From positions 1-10,853 of the forward strand of contig JAUYPN010000076.1 in assembly GCA_030695725.1 (NCBI GenBank): DNA of 10,853 nt, read 5' to 3'. The notes beneath the pieces are model-generated. The model was not told the origin of the DNA and searched no databases. It saw only the letters and a program-made list of their open reading frames with translations. Below, one piece after another: positions 1 to 6,670 of this stretch. Every line of letters begins with the position of its first letter. Positions within the stretch are counted from its first letter, which is position 1. A program made the position numbers and the translations under genes. Source of the DNA: Candidatus Omnitrophota bacterium. GTDB lineage: Bacteria; Omnitrophota; Gorgyraeia; 2-01-FULL-45-10.

Positions 1-30
1 ACAAGAGCACAAGAGCACAAGAGCACAAGA
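1..30. repeat. Octamer tandem repeat (ACAAGAGC)n at the 5' edge
   Basis: Three full copies of the 8-base unit ACAAGAGC plus a partial copy (ACAAGA) run from the window edge to base 30, so more copies may lie outside. The repeat is open in the ddl frame and encodes TRAQEHKSTR immediately before the conserved first strand of the ligase. Eight is not a multiple of three, so successive copies cycle through all three frames and give a period of eight amino acids. It belongs with the other short-unit repeats of this window in style, but the unit sequence is different. Confidence 0.85.
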
Positions 31-936
31 TTTGGGAGGATCGGGGTATTGGCGGGAGGGCCTTCAAACGAACGCGAGATAAGCCTGCGTTCGGGAAGAG
101 CGATCCATGACGCGCTGCTCGGCGAAGGACTGGATACTGTATTCCTTAACGTGAAGAATAATATAAATGGGATCATAAGGAACAGCTGCATAGATGTGGC
201 CTTTATAGCGCTCCATGGAAGATTCGGAGAGGACGGCACCGTACAGAGGATGCTTGAAGATGCCGATATACCTTACACCGGTTCAGGGGTTGAAGCGTCT
301 CTATCCGCGCTGGATAAGACCGCATCAAAAAATCTGTTCATAAAGAGCCATATCCTCGTGCCGAAGCATATGGTGCTGAACAAGAGCCGGCCTAAGGTAT
401 GTGATTGCGATTTTCTCGGAATGCCAATCGTCGTAAAACCCCATCTCGAAGGCTCCAGCATAGGGCTGTCGATAGTGAGAGATAAAAAATATTTACAGGA
501 CGCAATAGATAAGGCGTTCGAATACGGAGATAAAGTCATTCTGGAGGAATATATCTACGGGAGGGAGCTTACCGTGGGGATACTCAATGATGAGGCGCTG
601 CCCGTCATTGAGATAGTGCCTAAGAATAAAATTTACGACTACGCCGCTAAATATAAAGATTCCGCCACCAAATATCTTGTGCCCGCGCCGATACCGGAAA
701 AACTTTCCGAAAAAGCCCGTTCGCTCGGAGTTCTGGCGCACAAGGCGCTTGGCTGCAGGTCGTTTTCACGCGTCGATATGATGATGGCTCTTTCAGGCGA
801 TATATTTGTGCTGGAGGTCAATACCATACCGGGTATGACCGAGCGCAGCCTGCTGCCGAAGGCGGCCCGGGCTACGGGTTTGCGTTTTGGTTCCCTTTGT
901 GTTAAAATCCTTGAAGACGCGTTATCAAAAAAATAA
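1..936 (+). CDS. ddl: D-alanine--D-alanine ligase, 5' end outside window
   Basis: ATP-grasp ligase that joins two D-alanines in the cytoplasm for the peptidoglycan precursor. Visible motifs are GGPSNEREISLRSG (substrate loop), ALHGRFGEDG, PYTGSGVEASLSALDK, VVKPHLEGSSIG, and C-terminal LEVNTIPGMTERSLLP with the metal-binding Glu and Asn. The frame is open to base 1. A TTG at 49 (after GGGAGG at 34-39) could be taken as the start, but that would delete the conserved strand RIGVL encoded at 37-51, so the real start is probably upstream and the CDS partial. If so, the octamer repeat at 1-30 is translated near the N terminus. It sits upstream of ftsQ as in many dcw clusters (murC-murB-ddl-ftsQ). 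The family is certain; the start is not. Confidence 0.93.
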   Translation, partial: TRAQEHKSTRFGRIGVLAGGPSNEREISLRSGRAIHDALLGEGLDTVFLNVKNNINGIIRNSCIDVAFIALHGRFGEDGTVQRMLEDADIPYTGSGVEASLSALDKTASKNLFIKSHILVPKHMVLNKSRPKVCDCDFLGMPIVVKPHLEGSSIGLSIVRDKKYLQDAIDKAFEYGDKVILEEYIYGRELTVGILNDEALPVIEIVPKNKIYDYAAKYKDSATKYLVPAPIPEKLSEKARSLGVLAHKALGCRSFSRVDMMMALSGDIFVLEVNTIPGMTERSLLPKAARATGLRFGSLCVKILEDALSKK

Positions 937-969
937 GCTATCAGCAGCTGAAAGCCGATAGCTGAAAGC
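936..969. repeat. AGCTGAAAGC-type repeat filling the ddl-ftsQ spacer
   Basis: The spacer between ddl and ftsQ consists almost wholly of related ten-base units: AGCTATCAGC (936-945), AGCTGAAAGC (946-955), then CGAT and AGCTGAAAGC (960-969). The first unit overlaps the last base of the ddl stop codon. No recognisable Shine-Dalgarno sequence is left before the ftsQ ATG at 975. The unit differs from the other repeats in the window. Confidence 0.75.
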
Positions 970-974
970 TAATA

Positions 975-1751
975 ATGGCAAAACAGAAGAAGTTTAAAAA
1001 GATCCAGATGCCGAAGGTGCAGAAGATGCAGTGGATCGGCATGGTGATCTTTATAATTTTCGTAATATCGGCGTGGCTTCTTACTAAAGCTTTTTTGCAG
1101 CGGTCAGATTACTTCAGGCTGAGGTCTGTGGAATTCAGGGGCGCCGCGGACAGAAGCCTTGTGGCTGTAAAGAGCGAGATGCTGGCGAATTATAAGGACA
1201 GAAACATATTCAAGATAGACCTGAAGGCGATAGCCTCCGGCCTTGCGCCAAGATATCCTGACGCTAAAGATATCGTGGTGAAGAGAGTTCTGCCGGACAA
1301 ATTATTCGTGGCCTTAAACTTTCGCAAACCTGTGGCTATCCTGAGCAACGGGCGTAATTTTCCGGTGGACAGGGACGGGGTCATACTTGTCAACAGAGAC
1401 CTTTTGAGCATGGGGGACCTTCCCGTCATAAAGGGCGTGGAGGCCAAATATGCCGGCAGATTCAGAAAGAAATGTGAATCGAGCAATCTTAAGGCGGCGC
1501 TCGAACTCATAGACGTCATAAAGAGAACAAGATTTTTGGATAAGTACCGCGTAAAGACTCTGGACGCCAGCGACATGAGAAGCATGTCTTTCGCTCTTGG
1601 CGAAGGCGGCCCTACGATAATAATAGGGTACGAGAATCTGAAGGAGAGGCTTGAGGCGCTCCACGACACGTTAAGGGACCCGCGCCTCGTGCTCGACAGC
1701 ATAAGCTACATAGACGTCAGGTTCAAAGATATAGCCATAAGCCCAAAATGA
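975..1751 (+). CDS. ftsQ: Cell division protein FtsQ (POTRA domain)
   Basis: Single-pass inner-membrane division protein of the FtsQ/DivIB family, which links early and late divisome proteins in the periplasm. The 258-residue product has a very basic cytoplasmic N terminus (residues 1-17, rich in Lys), one membrane segment at about 19-36, then a POTRA-type region starting near residue 46 (YFRLRSVEFRG) and running to about 115. The C-terminal FtsQ region ends with SYIDVRFKDIAI, resembling the conserved end strand of the family. Length is normal. Its place between ddl and ftsA supports the call more strongly than the sequence alone, because FtsQ diverges fast. The stop overlaps the ftsA start (ATGA at 1748-1751), implying coupled translation. 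No clear ribosome-binding site precedes ATG 975 because a repeat occupies the spacer. Confidence 0.88.
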   Translation: MAKQKKFKKIQMPKVQKMQWIGMVIFIIFVISAWLLTKAFLQRSDYFRLRSVEFRGAADRSLVAVKSEMLANYKDRNIFKIDLKAIASGLAPRYPDAKDIVVKRVLPDKLFVALNFRKPVAILSNGRNFPVDRDGVILVNRDLLSMGDLPVIKGVEAKYAGRFRKKCESSNLKAALELIDVIKRTRFLDKYRVKTLDASDMRSMSFALGEGGPTIIIGYENLKERLEALHDTLRDPRLVLDSISYIDVRFKDIAISPK

Positions 1752-2824
1752 CAATAAAGAAACTTCATACGATAACGGGTCTCGATATAGGTTCGTCCAA
1801 AGTATCCGCGGCGGCGCTTGAGATATTTGACGCTTCGCCCGGCTCGAGGATACTCGCCTACGAGAGCCAGCCTTCGAAGGGTGTATTCAGAGGTTCCATA
1901 ATGAACCTTGATGATGCCTCCAACTCCGTCGCCAAAGTCTTGACAAAACTCAGGCTAAAGATATCGAGGCCCCTGGGCGATATTTATGTCAATATAAGCG
2001 GCGATACCGTGACAGGAGAGAAGTCCCGCGGCATGATACCCCTCTCCTCAAGGGGGAGAGAGGTCACGAGATTCGACATGGCCAAATGTGTAAATGCCGC
2101 CGGCACCATAAGGCTGCCGTTCGACAGAGAGATCATACACAGGATTGTCCTGAACTATTCCATCGATGATCAGCCCGCCATAAAGAACCCGCTCGGACTC
2201 TACGCCTCGAGATTGTCGTGCGAGATGTATGTGATAACCGCGGGCATCAACCATATACAAAATATCTACAAATGCGTTGATAACGCCGGGTACGATACAA
2301 GGGGAGTCGTCTATTCGGGAATAGCCGACGGGTCCGGGCTCTTGGAGGACGCCCAGGACGAGGGTCTCCTGCTTCTTAATATGGGAGATTCTCTTACGGA
2401 GATCTCAATATTCTCCGGAGGTGCTTTAAGCGCCATAAGCGTGATATCTGCCGGCGCGGCGGATATTAAAGGAGACCTCAAAACGAGCACAGCGTTTGAT
2501 AATATCGCCTCCCGCGTCAAAGCAAAGTGCGAAGAATTCTCGGGCAAGGGTCAGAATATAAAGTCGGCGGTGATCACAGGCGGATTTGCTTTTTCGGAAG
2601 GAGTGGTGGACATCATGGAAGAGAGATTATCAATACCCGTAAAGATGGGGGTCGTAAAGAACGCGCAGGGCAACATATCGAGCATCGACAGCCTTCGCGG
2701 TGTGACCGCCATAGGGCTTGCAAGGTACGCCGGGATAGAGTATCAGCCGAAACCGTTCCGGACAAAGGGATTGGTCAGGGATATGTCGGAAAAAGTGGCG
2801 GAGATATTCAATAACTATTTTTAG
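1748..2824 (+). CDS. ftsA: Cell division protein FtsA, short and divergent
   Basis: Actin-like ATPase that tethers FtsZ to the inner membrane. The phosphate-1 loop GLDIGSSK is at residues 11-18, a 1C (SHS2-type) subdomain at about 78-165, an adenosine-type motif VITGGFAFSEG at 275-285, and a C-terminal amphipathic helix at about 341-358 that would be the membrane anchor. Two things are odd. The phosphate-2 motif, normally DIGGGT-like, reads LNMGDSLTEIS (210-220). The segment between SGGAL (223-227) and the adenosine motif is about 45-50 residues shorter than in E. coli FtsA, which removes most of subdomain 2B. Total length is 358 residues against about 420 in E. coli. The start overlaps ftsQ by four bases. 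No ftsZ follows; the next gene is a PilZ protein. Confidence 0.9.
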   Translation: MTIKKLHTITGLDIGSSKVSAAALEIFDASPGSRILAYESQPSKGVFRGSIMNLDDASNSVAKVLTKLRLKISRPLGDIYVNISGDTVTGEKSRGMIPLSSRGREVTRFDMAKCVNAAGTIRLPFDREIIHRIVLNYSIDDQPAIKNPLGLYASRLSCEMYVITAGINHIQNIYKCVDNAGYDTRGVVYSGIADGSGLLEDAQDEGLLLLNMGDSLTEISIFSGGALSAISVISAGAADIKGDLKTSTAFDNIASRVKAKCEEFSGKGQNIKSAVITGGFAFSEGVVDIMEERLSIPVKMGVVKNAQGNISSIDSLRGVTAIGLARYAGIEYQPKPFRTKGLVRDMSEKVAEIFNNYF

Positions 2825-2829
2825 GGCCA

Positions 2830-2868
2830 TTCGACAAAAGCTCAGGGCCCATCCTGAGCGAAGTCGAA
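2830..2868. repeat. Inverted repeat TTCGAC...GCTCAGG / CCTGAGC...GTCGAA
   Basis: A two-part inverted repeat: TTCGAC (2830-2835) pairs with GTCGAA (2863-2868), and GCTCAGG (2840-2846) pairs with CCTGAGC (2853-2859), with a six-base loop. It resembles dispersed elements that read FDKLRTNG or LRSG-like when translated inside proteins of many bacteria; that resemblance is from memory. It occupies the ftsA-pilZ junction, and its right end (GAAGG at 2866-2870) lies at a workable distance to act as the pilZ ribosome-binding site. It lacks a T-tract, so it is not a standard intrinsic terminator. Confidence 0.8.
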
Positions 2869-2876
2869 GGATAGAG

Positions 2877-3326
2877 GTGTTTGTGCTGTATACCAAAGAG
2901 AGAAGGCGTTTCATAAGGCATCCGGTATGTTATCCTTTAGAATTCGAACATGCTCCGGGGAAGATAAAAGAGAGGACCAAGGCGCTGAACGTGAGCGAAG
3001 GAGGGCTTCTCTTCCTCTCGAGGCATCCCCTTAAGAAGAACGAGATCATAATACTCAAGATGCCGCTGCAGGACAAAGTCTTCAGGGTCAAAGCCAAAGT
3101 GATGCACGTCACAAAAGACAGCGAAAATACGGACTTATTCAATGTCGGAGTGTCGTTCTACCGCTATTCAGACGCTTTCAAGGTAAAACTCGTAGAACAG
3201 CTCTATCTCATAGACGAATACAGAATACTGCGGTCGCTTCAGCTTGGGCATGAATTATCCATGCAGAAAGCGTCCGAGGAATGGATAAAGCGTTATTCAA
3301 AAAGGTTCGCCAGGCTATATTGGTAA
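2877..3326 (+). CDS. PilZ-domain protein, probable cyclic di-GMP receptor
   Basis: The 149-residue product carries a PilZ domain near its N terminus. The arginine motif RRRFIRH (residues 9-15, giving RxxxR) and the downstream NVSEGG motif (38-43, matching D/NxSxxG) are the two elements that bind cyclic di-GMP in this family. A beta-rich core follows to about residue 100, then a C-terminal helical tail (about 101-149) with many basic residues and no recognised motif. No membrane segment or second enzymatic domain is seen, so it is probably a small cytosolic adaptor whose partner is unknown. GTG 2877 is taken as the start, using GAAGG at 2866-2870; GTG 2883 is the alternative. The position directly after ftsA, where ftsZ is usually found, is unusual. 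Confidence 0.82.
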   Translation: MFVLYTKERRRFIRHPVCYPLEFEHAPGKIKERTKALNVSEGGLLFLSRHPLKKNEIIILKMPLQDKVFRVKAKVMHVTKDSENTDLFNVGVSFYRYSDAFKVKLVEQLYLIDEYRILRSLQLGHELSMQKASEEWIKRYSKRFARLYW

Positions 3327-3378
3327 TCCGCTCTTGCCGTTACGGCTTTTATAAGGTATGCTTGTTACCGGAAGAGAG

Positions 3379-3432
3379 ATGATCGTCATGTGCGGAACAT
3401 GTGGTTGCCGTAAAAAGAAACCGAAGAAGTAA
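3379..3432 (+). CDS. 17-residue Cys-rich basic mini-protein (candidate)
   Basis: A short ORF reads MIVMCGTCGCRKKKPKK and stops at TAA. A purine-rich GGAAGAGAG directly precedes ATG 3379; ATG 3358 and ATG 3388 are in-frame alternatives. The CGTCGC cluster resembles metal-binding CxxCxC motifs such as the N-terminal one of the nickel chaperone HypB, but here it is followed only by a lysine tail. It lies between the pilZ stop and the terminator at 3451, so it would be the last gene of the dcw transcript. Coding status is unproven. The compact Cys/Lys composition and ribosome-binding site make chance less likely but do not exclude it. Confidence 0.45.
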   Translation: MIVMCGTCGCRKKKPKK

Positions 3433-3450
3433 GATATATACTTTTTAACG

Positions 3451-3486
3451 AGACGGCCGTAGATCCATCAAAAGGCCGTCTTTTTT
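3451..3486 (+). terminator. Rho-independent terminator of the ddl-ftsQA-pilZ run
   Basis: AGACGGCC (3451-3458) pairs perfectly with GGCCGTCT (3474-3481) around a 15-base loop, and the 3' arm runs straight into a T-tract (3479-3486, one C). This is the clearest intrinsic terminator in the window. It ends only 11 bases before the next gene's ATG at 3498, which leaves that gene little room for an independent leader. Confidence 0.88.
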
Positions 3487-3497
3487 ACGAAATCGAA

Positions 3498-4115
3498 ATG
3501 AACGATATGGAAGATAAATTGTTGGCCGAAAAGTTTTCCGAATGGACGAAATCTCTCTCCGCTAAGAGCGCCAGGATATCCGTATATCAGCATATCAGGG
3601 ATATTCCTTACGCGATCATTCCTGAACTGAGAGACCCCAGTACAGGCCCGTCGGGCATGATAAGGATGAACAGGGGGTCATGCGTTCCGAAACATTTTCT
3701 CATGGCCCTGATGATGAATGAGCTCGGGCTTCCGGTAAAGTACGTGACTTATCTCTTCGATTGGAACGATCCCGCTATAAAGTTCCCTCCCGCTCTAAGA
3801 AAAGTGGCCAAGAATATGCCGATAACGGCTCACCTGGCGACGAAAGTCAATATCGACGGCAGGTGGACTCTGGTGGACGCCACGTACGACCTGCCTTTAA
3901 AAAAGGCTCTCTTTCCCGTAAATGAATCGTGGGATGGTACGAACGACACAAAGAACGCAGTGATACCTATAGAAGAGGTGGTCCATGAGTCCTTACAGGA
4001 GAGGCTCATCTTCGCGGGCAAAAGAGTCGGCGAGTATACCGATAAAGAGAGAAGCGCTTATGCGGAGTTTTCCAAGAAACTTAATTACTGGCTTGAAGAA
4101 TTGAGAAGAAAGTGA
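3498..4115 (+). CDS. Transglutaminase-like superfamily protein
   Basis: A 205-residue protein with the Cys-His-Asp triad of the transglutaminase/cysteine-protease-like fold: Cys62 in RGSCVPKHFLMALMMNELG, His112 in TAHLATKVNIDG and Asp127 in GRWTLVDATYD. The spacing of about 50 and 15 residues is typical. No signal peptide or membrane segment is seen, so it is probably cytosolic; the substrate cannot be told from sequence, and many members act as peptidases or amidases. The start is weak: no Shine-Dalgarno sequence precedes ATG 3498 (ATG 3507 is an alternative) and the terminator lies just upstream, so it may depend on read-through or a leaderless transcript. Its stop overlaps the GTG of the Nudix gene, indicating co-translation. 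Confidence 0.75.
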   Translation: MNDMEDKLLAEKFSEWTKSLSAKSARISVYQHIRDIPYAIIPELRDPSTGPSGMIRMNRGSCVPKHFLMALMMNELGLPVKYVTYLFDWNDPAIKFPPALRKVAKNMPITAHLATKVNIDGRWTLVDATYDLPLKKALFPVNESWDGTNDTKNAVIPIEEVVHESLQERLIFAGKRVGEYTDKERSAYAEFSKKLNYWLEELRRK

Positions 4116-4537
4116 ATAAGCTGAAACTCCTGCTTTCCTATCTTGCCGGTCACAAAAGACAGGTCACCGCAGCCGTGATCGAGAAGGACGGCAAGATTCT
4201 CATAGCTCAAAGATTTAAAAGGCGCACTCTTGGCGGAAAATGGGAGTTCCCGGGCGGCAAGATAGAGCCCGGCGAGACGGCCGAAGCGTGTTTAAAAAGA
4301 GAGCTAAAAGAAGAGTTCGATATAGATTCTGAGATAGGAAAATTCATTATCGCGAGTCGATTCAGGTACTGCCTCGTGCCGATCGAGCTGCTCGCATACA
4401 GAGTAAAGCACCTTTCAGGAGACTTTAAAGTCAACGAGCACGAAGAGATCCGCTGGGTCAGCCCGTCCGAGCTCAAGCTCTACGATTTCACGCCTGCCGA
4501 CAAGCCCATAGTCGCAATACTTCGGAGAAATCTATAA
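4112..4537 (+). CDS. MutT-type Nudix hydrolase
   Basis: A 141-residue Nudix protein of the (deoxy)nucleoside triphosphate pyrophosphohydrolase type, probably clearing oxidised nucleotides such as 8-oxo-dGTP. The Nudix box runs from Gly49 to Ile71: G, five residues, E55, seven residues, then REL (63-65), K, EE (67-68). The final glycine of the consensus is replaced by Asp70, a variant common in short MutT-like proteins. WEFPGG precedes the box, and EEIRWVSPSEL near residue 110 is the usual substrate-side segment. The start is GTG 4112, overlapping the upstream stop by four bases. The precise substrate is inference. The symbol mutT is withheld because many paralogues share this architecture. 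Confidence 0.88.
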   Translation: MNKLKLLLSYLAGHKRQVTAAVIEKDGKILIAQRFKRRTLGGKWEFPGGKIEPGETAEACLKRELKEEFDIDSEIGKFIIASRFRYCLVPIELLAYRVKHLSGDFKVNEHEEIRWVSPSELKLYDFTPADKPIVAILRRNL

Positions 4538-4569
4538 ATAGATCCGGTTTTTAGATTAGGACTTTCATA

Positions 4570-4590
4570 GGGGAAAACGCGGTTTTCCCC
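4570..4590. other. Perfect hairpin without T-tract after the Nudix gene
   Basis: GGGGAAAAC (4570-4578) and GTTTTCCCC (4582-4590) form a perfect 9-bp stem with a GCG loop, 33 bases after the Nudix stop. There is no T-run after it, so it may stabilise the 3' end of the mRNA or terminate poorly. Confidence 0.6.
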
Positions 4591-4644
4591 TGCATGACGC
4601 TCGCTCGCTACTCCTTAATCAATCCGGTAACTCGCTCGCTGTCA

Positions 4645-4728
4645 CCCCTTTCCTTAAAGGTACCAGCATATCCATAGACAAGTAACCTTGAGCAAAGGGA
4701 AAGGGGTATCATATCCCCCTTTCCCTTT
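4645..4728. other. Two mutually exclusive hairpins upstream of the intron
   Basis: AAAGGGAAAGGGG (4694-4706) pairs perfectly over 13 bp with CCCCTTTCCCTTT (4716-4728). The same G-rich arm can instead pair with an upstream copy, CCCCTTTCC (4645-4653), in a longer hairpin supported by an inner pairing AAGGT (4657-4661) with ACCTT (4685-4689). The arrangement looks like an attenuator, but no gene is directly downstream and no T-tract follows. The group II intron starts seven bases after the 3' arm. Confidence 0.55.
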
Positions 4729-5232
4729 ACGAATCGTGCGCCCGGCAGGGCGCACTCACTAAGGGGTGCAAGTCCCCAACAGGCCTGGTAGGAGGAACTG
4801 TTAGCTGGTCGGCAAGGGTGTCTATCGTGAGGTAGAATCTGAAGGAAGCCGCAGGCAAAGCACTGGCTCGACGAACAGAAATCACATAGAGGCGCTCATG
4901 CTGGGTGAGGAGGCGATTTTCTCTAAAGCCCGAAACCTATCCGGAAAGCGTGGACGTATATGTGGCGGGCATAAGTGTGAAAGTGAGAGCGCATTACCCG
5001 GGGAGGTCTGGCGGGGAGAGTTTATTTTGTGCTATGGATGAACTAGGAACCCACGACGCTTGCCGAAAGGGCGTCAACTGGAAACTCTCATCCTGTGGTA
5101 AGGAAAGTAAACTACCGGTATAGCAATATATCGGGATAAGCCGTCAGAAGTCAGCAGAGGCCATAGTAGTTTTCGATGATAAGTCGAGATGAAGGGCTGA
5201 ACGTGAAGTAAGGGTTTGAAAGGACTTAAACT

Positions 5233-6624
5233 TTGGCGAGGGAGCGGACGCAGAAAACAGCCGGTATACACCCACTGGCCGCGTCAGGATGTAGGGAGCG
5301 GAACTCCCGAGTACCTGATGTCGGCGCGTCAAACCCGTTGGGGGATGAGATGCCTTGGGAACCTTGGAGTGATTTGTTAATGGAAGAGGTGTTAGTCAGA
5401 GAGAACATGATGCGGGCATTGGCGCGAGTAAAAGAGAACAAGGGAGCCGCGGGAGTCGATGGAATGACCGTGGATGAGCTTGTGCCTTATCTCAAAGTCG
5501 AATGGCCGCGCATACGGAAAGAACTCGAGGAAGCGCGGTATGAGCCAAAGCCGGTGCGTCGAGTAATGATACCGAAAGCGGACGGAGGCAAGAGGCCGCT
5601 CGGAATACCGACAGTGCTTGACCGGCTCATTCAGCAGGCAGTATATCAGGTCATAAGTCCGGTCTTTGATAAAGACTTCTCAAGCTCAAGCTATGGATAC
5701 CGTCCGGGAAAGAGCGCGCAACAGGCCGTGGAACAAGCGCGGCAATATGTGACGCAAGGCCGGCGGTGGGTCGTGGATATCGATATTGAGAAATTCTTTG
5801 ACTGTGTGAACCACGACATACTTATGTCAAGAGTAGAGCGTAAAGTAAGGGATGGGCGGGTGCTTAAGCTCATCAGACGGTATCTACAGGCCGGTATTAT
5901 GGAGAATGGTTTAACGAAAGCGAGTACAGAGGGTACGCCACAGGGCGGCCCGTTATCGCCGCTTTTGTCGAACATTCTTCTGGACGACTTAGACAAAGAG
6001 CTCGAACGAAGAGGGCATTCGTTCTGCCGGTATGCGGATGACAGTAATGTCTATGTGCATACCGAAAGAGCGGGGGAACGAGTGAAAGCCTCCGTGACGG
6101 AGTACCTAAAGAATAAGCTCAAGCTGAAAATAAACGAAGCGAAGAGCTCGGTAGGCCGTCCATGGAAGCTGGTGTTCCTTGGATACACGATGACCGTGGA
6201 TAGAGAACCGAGGCTGAGAGCCTCCAAGCGGTCAATTGACAGGTTCAAGAAAACCCTGAAAGAACTCTTTCGTCAAGGACGCGGTCATAATATCAGCCGA
6301 TTCATCAAAGAGAAGCTGAATCCTGTGATACGGGGCTGGAGTGGATACTTCAGCCTGACTCGGGTGAAGTGGATATTTGAAGAACTCGGCGGATGGATAC
6401 GCCGAAAGTTACGCTGTGTACTCTGGCGTCAGATGAAGCGAGGAAGAACACGGGTGAAGAGGCTTTTGAAGCGCGGGCTGGAGGAAGAGCGCGCAAAGAA
6501 ATCGGCCTACAACGGACGAGGCCCATGGTGGAACGCTGGTGCGTCGCACATGAACGAAGCGTACCCAGCGAAATACTTCCGAAATCTCGGGTTAGCCGAA
6601 CTGACAAAGACAAAGAGCTCTTAA
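5233..6624 (+). CDS. ltrA: Group II intron reverse transcriptase/maturase
   Basis: Reverse transcriptase and RNA-splicing maturase that helps the surrounding intron fold, splice and retrohome. Blocks in order: NKGAAGVDGMTVDEL, RRVMIPKADGGKRPLGIPTVLDR, SYGYRPGKSAQQAV, DIDIEKFFD (catalytic Asp at 182 or 184), EGTPQGGPLSPLLSNILLDDLD, and the YADD catalytic pair at 267-270. The maturase (X) region follows, with GWSGYF and GGWIRRKLRCVLWRQMKRG. No HNH endonuclease domain is present; the C terminus ends after a HMNEAYPAKYFRNLGL segment, as in endonuclease-less introns of the RmInt1 kind. The longest frame starts at TTG 5233 (AAAGGAC upstream); ATG 5350, residue 40, is an equally plausible start and keeps all conserved blocks. 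Confidence 0.93.
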   Translation: MARERTQKTAGIHPLAASGCRERNSRVPDVGASNPLGDEMPWEPWSDLLMEEVLVRENMMRALARVKENKGAAGVDGMTVDELVPYLKVEWPRIRKELEEARYEPKPVRRVMIPKADGGKRPLGIPTVLDRLIQQAVYQVISPVFDKDFSSSSYGYRPGKSAQQAVEQARQYVTQGRRWVVDIDIEKFFDCVNHDILMSRVERKVRDGRVLKLIRRYLQAGIMENGLTKASTEGTPQGGPLSPLLSNILLDDLDKELERRGHSFCRYADDSNVYVHTERAGERVKASVTEYLKNKLKLKINEAKSSVGRPWKLVFLGYTMTVDREPRLRASKRSIDRFKKTLKELFRQGRGHNISRFIKEKLNPVIRGWSGYFSLTRVKWIFEELGGWIRRKLRCVLWRQMKRGRTRVKRLLKRGLEEERAKKSAYNGRGPWWNAGASHMNEAYPAKYFRNLGLAELTKTKSS

Positions 6625-6636
6625 TAAACTTTACGA

Positions 6637-6668
6637 ACCGCCGTATACGGAACCGTACGTACGGTGGT
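6637..6668 (+). ncRNA. Group II intron domain V (catalytic hairpin)
   Basis: The segment from ACCGCCGTA to TACGGTGGT folds into the standard two-tier domain V hairpin: ACCGCCGTA pairs with TACGGTGGT with a small internal bulge (CG), and the upper stem TACGG/CCGTA closes a short AA-containing loop. The catalytic triad is CGC rather than AGC. The hairpin follows the maturase stop codon by 13 bases. Confidence 0.88.
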
Positions 6669-6670
6669 GT

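Noticed and set aside
1190..1702. 170-codon minus-strand ORF opposite ftsQ
   Set aside because: It lies wholly antisense to a recognised gene, has no motif and a composition typical of a mirrored frame.
3336..3350. Short GCCG-TTA-CGGC hairpin followed by TTTT after pilZ
   Set aside because: A four-base stem and four T's are too weak; the strong terminator at 3451-3486 explains the end of the run.
4731..4920. Possible IBS1/EBS1 pairing (GAATC at 4731-4735 with GATTT at 4915-4919)
   Set aside because: Only five pairs including one G-U, and the proposed loop was not verified by a full domain I fold.
4905..5123. 72-codon plus-strand ORF upstream of the maturase
   Set aside because: It lies in the ribozyme domains of the intron, where conserved RNA sequence explains the open frame; the peptide shows no family motif.
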